Below are positions 28,214 to 34,542 of a stretch of DNA of 34,542 bases, piece by piece. Under the pieces are notes generated by a model. It was not told the origin of the DNA, made no database searches, and worked only from the letters and a program-made list of their open reading frames with translations. The number at the start of each line of letters is the position of its first letter. Within the stretch, counting starts at the first letter, position 1. Source of the DNA: a virus; IMG/VR virus record IMGVR_UViG_3300036761_000820, positions 1 to 34,542 of that record; one strand, 5' to 3'. The translations under genes and the position numbers were made by a program.

Positions 28214-29412
28214 TGAAAATCGAATATCTGCCAATCAATCAAGTAAAACTAAATCCCGATAATCCCCGACAGATTACCAAAGCAAAAATGGCTCTATTGG
28301 TAAAATCTTTGCAGGACTGCCCTTCGCTATTCGATGCCCGGCCATTGCTTATTTCAACGCGCACCGGTGAAAATATCATCATCGGCGGTAATATGCGCTA
28401 CCGGGCAGCTAAACAATTGAAATACGAGAAAGCCCCTTGTATCATACTCCAAGAACTTACCGAGGCCCAGGAAAAGGAAATCGCCATTAAAGACAATGGC
28501 TCATGGGGTGAATGGGATTATGATATTCTAGCGAATGAATGGTCAGACTTGCCATTGAATGATTGGGGTATCGACCTGCCAAAGGATTTTATTACGGAAC
28601 CAGAATCGGAGGCAGATGCCGAACCACAGATTGACCGAGCAGCGGAATTACAACAAAAATGGAATGTCCAAATAGGGCAATTGTGGCGGCTGGGAAAACA
28701 CCGCTTGGTTTGCGGTGATTCAACAGAGAAGACTGCGGTCGACAAACTGTTTAACGGGCAGGTCCCTTTCATTATGGTCACTGACCCGCCCTATGGCGTT
28801 CAGTATGATCCTGAATGGAGAAAAAAACTTGACCACTTCCACAAACACTCTCTTGGCAAGGTACTCAACGACGACCGGTTTGACTGGAGCGCTGCCTGGA
28901 AACTTTTTGAAGGAGATGTGCTCTATGTATGGCATGCAGGCAAGTATGTTTCTAAAGTGGCCGAAAGCATTGAATTGTGTGATTATGAAATAAGAAGTCA
29001 GATTATTTGGAAAAAGCAGCACTTCGTTTTCAGCCGGGGCGATTACCACTGGCACCATGAGCCTTGCTGGTACGCCGTCCGAAAAGGCAAGAAATCAAAA
29101 TGGAACGGCGACCGGACCCAAAGCACAATCTGGGAAATAGCCAACAGCAACCCTTTTGGCAATGGCCGGCAGCCTGAAGAAAAGACAAGCCACAGCACCG
29201 AAAAACCAGTTGAATGCATGGCCAGGCCAATTCGAAACCATGGCAATGAAAACGACATCGTTTACGATCCGTTCCTCGGCAGCGGTACAACCGTCATCGC
29301 CTGCGAACAACTGGGCCGCACCTGCTATGCCGTCGAAATCTCTCCCGAATATGTCGCGGTGTCTATCCAACGATGGGTTGATATCACCGGGAAGGAGCCT
29401 AAACTATTATGA
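28213..29412 (+). CDS. ParB-like nuclease domain fused to DNA methyltransferase
   Basis: A 399-residue fusion. Residues about 1-105 are a ParB/Srx-like domain ('INQVKLNPDNPR', 'GENIIIGGNMRYRAAKQL' at 52-69). From about 150 there is an N6-adenine/N4-cytosine methyltransferase: catalytic motif DPPY (191-194), then a target recognition region with many aromatic residues, then SAM motif 'DPFLGSGTTVIACEQLGR' (352-369). The order (IV before I) is the beta class. Such fusions are common in Mu-like and other phages just upstream of terminase. Probably protects phage DNA from restriction or marks packaged DNA. No restriction partner is visible. Confidence 0.88.
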   Translation: MKIEYLPINQVKLNPDNPRQITKAKMALLVKSLQDCPSLFDARPLLISTRTGENIIIGGNMRYRAAKQLKYEKAPCIILQELTEAQEKEIAIKDNGSWGEWDYDILANEWSDLPLNDWGIDLPKDFITEPESEADAEPQIDRAAELQQKWNVQIGQLWRLGKHRLVCGDSTEKTAVDKLFNGQVPFIMVTDPPYGVQYDPEWRKKLDHFHKHSLGKVLNDDRFDWSAAWKLFEGDVLYVWHAGKYVSKVAESIELCDYEIRSQIIWKKQHFVFSRGDYHWHHEPCWYAVRKGKKSKWNGDRTQSTIWEIANSNPFGNGRQPEEKTSHSTEKPVECMARPIRNHGNENDIVYDPFLGSGTTVIACEQLGRTCYAVEISPEYVAVSIQRWVDITGKEPKLL

Positions 29413-29546
29413 AATGGCCTGTTTTTATAGCCAAATTTATCGCATTTATCCATCGCAAAAATATAATCAATTCAAGAACAGCGGGGAAAATATTGAACTG
29501 GTTGGGATGGACATGGGCATGGAGACAAGGTGAAAAGCCCAAATAA
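29409..29546 (+). CDS. Small Trp-rich basic protein (45 residues)
   Basis: The frame starts at ATG 29409 within the methyltransferase stop (ATGA), about 11 bases after GGAAGGAG, and overlaps the small terminase start by 17 bases. It is basic and aromatic ('MKWPVFIAKFIAF', 'LNWLGWTWAWRQGEKPK'). The N-terminal helix could be amphipathic and membrane-bound. Unrecognised. Confidence 0.55.
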   Translation: MKWPVFIAKFIAFIHRKNIINSRTAGKILNWLGWTWAWRQGEKPK

Positions 29547-30000
29547 ATCACACCCAGGCAAGTCAACTTTTGCCGAAGCTGAAAAACGCAGACAAATTGT
29601 TTTTGAAATGTATTGTCATGATGAAAGCTATAGTGGCATAGTGAGATATTGCGCTGAAAACTGGGGTATAAAGGCCAGACAGACTCAAGAGTATATTTCG
29701 CAGGCAAAAAAGAAACTTGAAAAAGAGGCTTTGCCAAAATATGAGGAAGAACTCAAAAAGGCTTTGATCAGGAGGCAACGGCTCAAGCGCAAGGCGGAAC
29801 AGGCGGGCGACCTGAGGCTTGTGCTGGATATTGAAAAGGATGAGGGGAAACTACGAGGCCTATACATTGAACGAATCGACCATACCACAAAGGGCGAGAG
29901 CATGAAGAACATTACGGTTGAGGTATGCGGTAAGGAATCGCCATTATTGAAAGCCTTACAGGACGAAACGAACCCAAAAAACGATGAACCAAAAAATTAA
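29530..30000 (+). CDS. terS: Terminase small subunit
   Basis: A 156-residue protein directly upstream of the large terminase. The N-terminal half has a helix-turn-helix-like segment ('DESYSGIVRYCAENWGIKARQTQEYISQAKKKL' region, 31-63), followed by a coiled oligomerisation part and a flexible C-terminus. It starts at GTG 29530, five bases after GGAG. Small subunits recognise the packaging site and feed DNA to the motor. No cos or pac site could be located. Confidence 0.75.
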   Translation: MKSPNKSHPGKSTFAEAEKRRQIVFEMYCHDESYSGIVRYCAENWGIKARQTQEYISQAKKKLEKEALPKYEEELKKALIRRQRLKRKAEQAGDLRLVLDIEKDEGKLRGLYIERIDHTTKGESMKNITVEVCGKESPLLKALQDETNPKNDEPKN

Positions 30001-31192
30001 GACCGGGCCAGTATTTCAGGCAACACGAATCGCCATTGATGATCCTAAAACCAGGATCATCGTACACCAGGGCGGGACCAGGTCCGGGAAAACCTATAAC
30101 ATCGTACTCTTTTTGATTTTGTTTGCCCTTGCGCGAAAGATTGAAATCTCAATTGTATCCGAAACCCTACCCCACCTAAAGCGCGGAGCTATGAAAGACT
30201 TCCTTGAGATCATGGCTAATAATAATTTCTATGACGAAAAGAGCCACAACAAAACAGACAACGTTTACCGCTTCGGGAATAGTTCAACTATTGAATTTTT
30301 CAGCGCAGACAATAGCCAAAAGGTCACGGGAGCCAGCCGTGATCTGCTTTTCATCAATGAATGTAACCAGGTAAAAAAATCAGTATGGCAACAATTGCTT
30401 TGGCGGACGCGCTGGAAGGTCGCTATTGATTATAACCCCGCCGATGAGTGGCACTGGATTTATGAGGACATTTTGACCAGGGATGACCATAAATTTTATC
30501 GCTCAACCTTTTTGGACAACTTGGAATTTTTGCCCGAAGCCCAGGTGCGAGAAATCCTCAGGCTGAAAGAGCAAGACCCGAATATGTGGCGGATATATGG
30601 CGAGGGCTTAATAGGGATAAAGCAGGAACGCATATTCCCTAACTTCCAGATCATCAATGAATGGCCGGATCGTTTCCAGGAAGTCATTTATGGCCTGGAC
30701 TTCGGTTACAATCACCCCACAGTCTTGACCGAAAACGGGATTCAGGGAGACAAGCTTTATATCAGAGATTTGATCTATGAATCCGGCCTTACCAATAGCC
30801 AATTAATCGAAAAGCTGAAAGCATTAAACCTTTCAAGAAACAAATACATCTTTGCCGATAGCTCGGAACCCGCTCGAATCAAAGAAATTTTTCAGGCGGG
30901 ATTCAATATTCACGAGGCCAAAAAAGGCCAGGGCAGCATTAAAAAAAGCATTGACGACATGCTCCGATACAGCTTGCATATATACAAGGAATCGCCGAAC
31001 GTGATCAAAGAATACCGGGCTTACTCTTGGAAGGTCGATAAGAACGGGCAAAAATTGGATGAGCCGGTTGAGTTTATGGATGACGCTATTGCCGCGACCA
31101 GGTATGCAGTACATAGCTACCCAAGGTCTACGGGCCAGGCGCACGCCGTCAAAAGAGTAGTCGAATTACAAGGAGGACAACAACTATGGTAA
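29984..31192 (+). CDS. terL: Terminase large subunit
   Basis: A 402-residue packaging motor. The ATPase has Walker A 'GGTRSGKT' (30-37) and Walker B 'LLFINE' (121-126), with the coupling motif near 'AIDYNPADEW'. The nuclease has 'YGLDFGYNHP' (D239), 'FADSSEP' (D292) and 'FMDDAIAATRY' (D366/D367), an RNase H-like metal set. It overlaps the small terminase by 17 bases and the portal by seven. It translocates and cuts concatemeric or circular DNA. The length is typical of the PBSX-type large subunit (Terminase_3/6). Confidence 0.95.
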   Translation: MNQKIKTGPVFQATRIAIDDPKTRIIVHQGGTRSGKTYNIVLFLILFALARKIEISIVSETLPHLKRGAMKDFLEIMANNNFYDEKSHNKTDNVYRFGNSSTIEFFSADNSQKVTGASRDLLFINECNQVKKSVWQQLLWRTRWKVAIDYNPADEWHWIYEDILTRDDHKFYRSTFLDNLEFLPEAQVREILRLKEQDPNMWRIYGEGLIGIKQERIFPNFQIINEWPDRFQEVIYGLDFGYNHPTVLTENGIQGDKLYIRDLIYESGLTNSQLIEKLKALNLSRNKYIFADSSEPARIKEIFQAGFNIHEAKKGQGSIKKSIDDMLRYSLHIYKESPNVIKEYRAYSWKVDKNGQKLDEPVEFMDDAIAATRYAVHSYPRSTGQAHAVKRVVELQGGQQLW

Positions 31193-32478
31193 ACCAAATA
31201 AAACCAGGGAGCAGGCCGGAACTCGGTGAAGTCCGGGCAGCACAGGGAAAAGACCTTTGGTTAGGCTATAATAGCTTCGGTCAGCAGGTCAATTACAACA
31301 CTTTTTTCTCAGGAACCCGGCAGTATGACTTGGCCGCACAGACCAAAGAAATGGACGATTCAGACCCGAGGCTGTATGGCTTGACTCAGACCCGAAAACT
31401 CTCAATCCTTTCATTAAAGCGCGAGATAGTCGGCGACGGCCCGGAAGCTGATTTTGTACGCGAAACTCTGGCAGGCATACCGAATTTCCACATGTCTTTT
31501 TATGGGATTCTTAGCTGTATTCAATGCGGGTATTCAGTGACCGAATTGATATGGGCCGTGGTTAATGGCCGCTTTGTTATTGCCGATATGAAGGCCAGAT
31601 ACCCCGACCGCTTCACTTTCTCAAGGCCTGATTGGGAACTTCGATTGAAAACCACCAGCAATATGATTGACGGAGAGCCGGTGCATCCCGACAAGTTTAA
31701 GGTCTTGACCTTCATGGAGGAGTACGGCGACCGCTGGGGACAGCCGCTTTACCAGAAAATTTACTGGTACTGGTACTTAAAGAAGGCCGCTCAAAAGTTT
31801 TACAATATTTATGTAGAACGATTCGCCGGGCCATTGCTGACTATAAGCGGGGAAATGAGCGCAGAAGAAAAGGTAATTGTTGACGCTTTCCTGGCCGAAG
31901 TCAAAGCGCATACCGGATGTAGGCTACCGAAAGATTGCGTGCCTACCATTATTGAAGCCAGCCAAAACGGTGCGGCGACATACGAGAGCTTCATGGATTA
32001 CCTTGACCGCGGTATGGCGATTGCAATCTTAGGGCAATCCACCAGGGTTGATAATCGAACCGTAGGCAGCTATGCCAGCGACGCCATAGCCGACATTGTT
32101 ACCCGGGGCGACATCCTGGGCTTTGATATTCTGATGTGCGAAAACTTCTTTAACGACCAGATCATTAAGCCCCTGGTCGATTATAACTTTGCGAATGTCA
32201 AAGAATATCCTAAATGGCGAATTACCAAGGGCCGGATTTTAGATCTGAACCTAGCAGCCCAGATCATTGAAAAGCTGATCGTCCTAGGCTTACCTGTGAC
32301 CAAATCTTATATCTATGAGACCTTCGGCATACCCATTCCACAGGATGACGGCGACATATTGATTTACAATAAGCCCCAAGCCTTGCCTTTTGGCGGTCAG
32401 CAATTCAGCGAGCAAGCCAAGGGGATCATGTCGGCGGTTATCGCGCAAAACTTCATTAAAGAAATCGAAAAGCTATAA
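31186..32478 (+). CDS. Portal protein, Mu gp29 / DUF935 family
   Basis: A 430-residue portal. The DUF935 family pattern is visible: 'MDDSDPRLYGLTQTRKLSIL' near 52-71, 'QCGYSVTELIWAV' (about 115-127), 'VDAFLAEV' helices, and 'ILGQSTRVDNRTVGSYASDAI' (285-305). It is the dodecameric ring through which DNA enters the head. It begins after AGGAGGA and follows TerL, as in Mu. Confidence 0.9.
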   Translation: MVNQIKPGSRPELGEVRAAQGKDLWLGYNSFGQQVNYNTFFSGTRQYDLAAQTKEMDDSDPRLYGLTQTRKLSILSLKREIVGDGPEADFVRETLAGIPNFHMSFYGILSCIQCGYSVTELIWAVVNGRFVIADMKARYPDRFTFSRPDWELRLKTTSNMIDGEPVHPDKFKVLTFMEEYGDRWGQPLYQKIYWYWYLKKAAQKFYNIYVERFAGPLLTISGEMSAEEKVIVDAFLAEVKAHTGCRLPKDCVPTIIEASQNGAATYESFMDYLDRGMAIAILGQSTRVDNRTVGSYASDAIADIVTRGDILGFDILMCENFFNDQIIKPLVDYNFANVKEYPKWRITKGRILDLNLAAQIIEKLIVLGLPVTKSYIYETFGIPIPQDDGDILIYNKPQALPFGGQQFSEQAKGIMSAVIAQNFIKEIEKL

Positions 32479-32479
32479 A

Positions 32480-33403
32480 ATGGAACGCCTAACCCCTTAC
32501 GATTGGGAGCCTATCGAAACCAGGGCTTTGCTCGCGGCTAAGTTTCTGTATGGTCGCCAGGCGGTTCAATGGAAAAAAGAACTGCTCCAAACCAAGTCGC
32601 TGAAATCATTTGTTAATCTATCGCCTCTTGATAAACGCATAGGGAAGCTTTTTGAAAAGGCAATTACGGTCATGTATCTCAGAGGCCGCGAATCGGTTAA
32701 GGATGAAATCAACCGGCAGTTGACTATGAATTTTGATGACCCTTCAAAAAAGCTCATCCTTGGCTATGACGACATTATCCGAATGTTATTGAAAAAGAAA
32801 ATCATTAGTCCCCAGGCGTTCAAAGACGCTTCGGCTGAGATCAAATCAATTACCTTCAGTGTCCAAAAGATTGAGAGAATAACCGTGTTAAAAAAGATCA
32901 GGGCTTCGATTGAAAAAGCGATCGCTGACGGTCAATTGCTTTCAGATTGGCGAGGCGACCTAAATGATATTTTTAAGGCTACTGGAATCACGCCGCTGGA
33001 CCCCTGGCATGTCGAAACTGTTTTTAGGACCAATATGGCATCGGTCTTTAATATCTCGCGCCTAGAGGCTGGATTTGATGATGATAATACGGTTGCCTTT
33101 CAGTATTTCGGCATTGCTGATAGTAGGCAGTCAGAAATTTGCCAGGAACTTGACGGCTTAATCTATGCTAAGGATGATCCTATATGGTTTCAAATAACGC
33201 CTCCTAACCATTATAATTGCCGGTCAACCCTTATCCCCCTATCTGATTTCTACATGGAGGCCAAGGGGCTTGAATATGCCAACCGACTAAAACCCGGCAT
33301 CCTGGAAAAAATTGATGAGGACTTTGCTAGCTCGCCGGTCAGCTTAACCGAATATAGCTCAATGGTTGGCGATAAATTGGCCGAGGATCAGGCTGAAATT
33401 TAA
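32480..33403 (+). CDS. F: Head morphogenesis protein, Mu F / SPP1 gp7-like
   Basis: About 307 residues. The C-terminal half has the Phage_Mu_F pattern: 'ETVFRTNMASVFNISRLEAG' (around 186-205), 'YFGIADSRQSEICQELDGLIYAKDDP', then 'ITPPNHYNCRSTLIPL' with the conserved Cys-Arg. The family is a minor head protein needed for head assembly or DNA ejection. ATG 32480 comes one base after the portal stop. No clear ribosome site is present, so coupled reinitiation is likely; an in-frame TTG at 32390 lies inside the portal gene. Confidence 0.85.
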   Translation: MERLTPYDWEPIETRALLAAKFLYGRQAVQWKKELLQTKSLKSFVNLSPLDKRIGKLFEKAITVMYLRGRESVKDEINRQLTMNFDDPSKKLILGYDDIIRMLLKKKIISPQAFKDASAEIKSITFSVQKIERITVLKKIRASIEKAIADGQLLSDWRGDLNDIFKATGITPLDPWHVETVFRTNMASVFNISRLEAGFDDDNTVAFQYFGIADSRQSEICQELDGLIYAKDDPIWFQITPPNHYNCRSTLIPLSDFYMEAKGLEYANRLKPGILEKIDEDFASSPVSLTEYSSMVGDKLAEDQAEI

Positions 33404-33413
33404 CCCGGCTAAA

Positions 33414-33503
33414 ATTTTTCCTATGTAAATCGGCATAAATACCAGCAAACAGCCTCTTACACTTTCGCTTTCACTGGTTTATTTTGAGCATGGAGTCAAA
33501 ACG
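33414..33503 (+). promoter_or_regulatory. Conserved late leader, copy B
   Basis: A second copy of the ATTTTTCCTATG-YAAA element, beginning 90 bases before the ATG of the protease gene. It matches copy A (27987) in spacing and in most substitutions being transitions. This 100-base gap is the only sizeable non-coding space in the head module, which supports a transcription control element. Confidence 0.55.
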
Positions 33504-34505
33504 ATGCAAAAAGTAAGTCAGTTTTTTACCGATTCAGACCTAGGCTCAATCACAATATCAGGCGAGATAGCGCGGGTACATCCTGAACTTCCCTTGACCG
33601 CATTGCAAGAGATTGCTACCACCTATAACCCCGAACTCGCAGAAGCTCCGGTAAGAATCACACACGACGGCGTACCTTCATCCTGGGCCGCTTTTGGCTG
33701 GGTGAAAAAATTATGGCTGGCAGGCGAGAAGCTTATGGCTGATATGACCCTGCATAATTCCTTGGTTAATCTCATCAAAGAGGGAATGGTTAAAAAGAGG
33801 AGCGTGGGGATCAGAAAAGATTTCCAGGGAACCGGGAAGCCATATCTAGATCATTTGGCTTTTGAGGGTTGCAATTTGCCTAAGATCAAGGGTATGCCCG
33901 ACCTTGCGTTTATTGACGACCAAAAGGACTGCCAAAAATTTACCACCGATGTTGAATTTATGCTGGCTGTCCAAGATTCAACACAAAAATTAAAAAAGGA
34001 GGTTGCGGAAATGGCAACTTACACAGAAGAACAACTTAATGACCTGATAAACGCCGCCGTTCAGAAGGCAAGAGCCGAATGGGAAAGCCAAATTGCTGAC
34101 AAGCAAAAGACTTTTGCCGAAGAGAAAGCGGCAATGGAAACTCAAATCAAGTCATTCGTATCAAAAATCGAAGCCAATGAAAAGGCGCTCAAGGAATTCG
34201 CGGAAAAAACCCATCTGATTGAAGCCACGGCGAAAGTCGACAAGCTGATAGCGGAGGGAAAACTTATGCCGGCCGTAAAGGATGACACGATTAAAAACCT
34301 TTGCGAGGCCCGGAAATTCAGCGAGCCGCTTTTCAACGGCATGGTGAAAACATTGGAAGCCAGCCCGGTTCTCATTCAATTCGGAGAGGATTCGCGGGCG
34401 GTGGGAGCAGGCAAAGGGCCGCAGAAATACGACAGAGCTATTGAGAGCGGCAGCATGTCGCTCGAAGAGGCCGAGGCTTTCGCGGCACAGAAAGGAGGCA
34501 AGTAA
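33504..34505 (+). CDS. I: Capsid maturation protease with C-terminal scaffold, Mu I-like
   Basis: A 333-residue protein. Residues 1-140 are the serine protease part: 'VRITHDG' (H54), 'KRSVGI' (S100) and the 'LDHLAFEGCNLPKIKG' strand region (115-130), as in the Mu I family. Residues 170-333 are a scaffold: a long Lys/Glu/Ala coiled coil (about 175-245) and a helical end ('SLEEAEAFAAQ'). It processes the scaffold and head proteins during maturation. A strong internal ribosome site and ATG at 34011 allow separate production of the scaffold. The gene ends within the duplicated terminal repeat. Confidence 0.88.
   Translation: MQKVSQFFTDSDLGSITISGEIARVHPELPLTALQEIATTYNPELAEAPVRITHDGVPSSWAAFGWVKKLWLAGEKLMADMTLHNSLVNLIKEGMVKKRSVGIRKDFQGTGKPYLDHLAFEGCNLPKIKGMPDLAFIDDQKDCQKFTTDVEFMLAVQDSTQKLKKEVAEMATYTEEQLNDLINAAVQKARAEWESQIADKQKTFAEEKAAMETQIKSFVSKIEANEKALKEFAEKTHLIEATAKVDKLIAEGKLMPAVKDDTIKNLCEARKFSEPLFNGMVKTLEASPVLIQFGEDSRAVGAGKGPQKYDRAIESGSMSLEEAEAFAAQKGGK
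34011..34505 (+). CDS. Nested capsid scaffold protein (Mu Z-like), in frame with protease gene
   Basis: Within the protease gene, AAAGGAGG (33996-34002) lies eight bases before an in-frame ATG at 34011, the boundary between the protease and the coiled-coil domain. This would give a 164-residue scaffold identical to the C-terminus of the protease, the arrangement known from Mu (I and Z) and lambda (C and Nu3). The new product assembles the prohead and is then removed by the protease. Confidence 0.75.
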   Translation: MATYTEEQLNDLINAAVQKARAEWESQIADKQKTFAEEKAAMETQIKSFVSKIEANEKALKEFAEKTHLIEATAKVDKLIAEGKLMPAVKDDTIKNLCEARKFSEPLFNGMVKTLEASPVLIQFGEDSRAVGAGKGPQKYDRAIESGSMSLEEAEAFAAQKGGK

Positions 34506-34542
34506 TGACAAACTTAGCGGCAAATGTTGATAGAGTTAGAAA
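34416..34542. repeat. Terminal direct repeat, right copy (circular closure)
   Basis: Identical to 1-127. It contains the end of the protease/scaffold gene and the first codons of the decoration gene. Confidence 0.95.
34505..34542 (+). CDS. 5' fragment of the decoration gene (duplicate of the gene at 90)
   Basis: The start ATG at 34505 overlaps the upstream TAA. The 38 bases match the beginning of the complete gene at 90-905, and the fragment is cut only by the contig end. Confidence 0.95.
   Translation, partial: MTNLAANVDRVR

Noticed and set aside
1-34542. tRNA or rRNA genes, insertion sequences, integrase or Mu transposase
   Set aside because: No cloverleaf, rRNA-like stretch, transposase motif or tyrosine/serine recombinase motif was recognised by reading both strands. 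A profile search would be needed for a firm negative.

Overview
The window is a complete, circularly closed genome of a tailed, siphovirus-like bacteriophage. The first 127 bases are repeated exactly at the end, so the unique circle is about 34,415 bp. All supported genes lie on the + strand. The exact 127-base overlap is what de Bruijn assemblers leave on circular contigs, so a metagenomic origin is likely (inference). The host cannot be named from the sequence. A candidate membrane-anchored spanin-like protein and Mu-type head genes lean weakly towards a Gram-negative host.

Layout. (1) Packaging and head, about 28.0-34.5 kb continuing across the junction to about 3.7 kb: a ParB-methyltransferase fusion, small and large terminase, a DUF935-type portal, Mu F-type head morphogenesis protein, Mu I-type protease with a nested scaffold, decoration/head-fibre protein, Mu T-like major capsid protein, Gp36-type connector, gpG/virion-morphogenesis protein and a tail terminator candidate. 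(2) Tail, about 3.7-13.9 kb: a tail tube protein, two tail chaperones joined by a canonical -1 slippery site, a 998-residue tape measure, a distal-tail-like protein with a discoidin-like module, a hub-like protein with a LamG domain, small structural proteins and a TIM-barrel glycoside hydrolase-like protein. (3) Lysis-type membrane proteins, about 13.9-15.2 kb. (4) A cassette of two SAM methyltransferases and two glycosyltransferases, 15.2-19.1 kb. (5) An early region from a strong promoter at about 19.16 kb: a ribbon-helix-helix regulator, a zinc-ribbon annealing-protein candidate, a PD-(D/E)XK exonuclease and small proteins, ending at an intrinsic terminator at 22.65 kb. (6) A replication region, 22.7-25.3 kb: a structured RNA leader, a replication initiator with internal 12-bp iterons, a DUF1064 nuclease and a polymerase-beta-like nucleotidyltransferase. 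(7) A run of very small genes, 25.4-28.0 kb, many Cys-rich, containing a CHAP-domain endolysin and a helix-turn-helix protein.

How it fits together. The head is built from Mu-family parts, but no Mu transposase (A/B), Mu repressor or contractile-tail genes are present, and the tail is the long non-contractile type. No integrase, excisionase pair, CI-type repressor, tRNA or CRISPR array was recognised, so lysogeny is not supported. The most interesting non-coding signals are: iterons that sit in two neighbouring genes in two different reading frames (a probable lambda-like origin inside the initiator gene), a small structured RNA with competing folds before that operon, an operator-like dyad over the early -35 box, and a duplicated leader about 90 nt upstream of two late-module genes.
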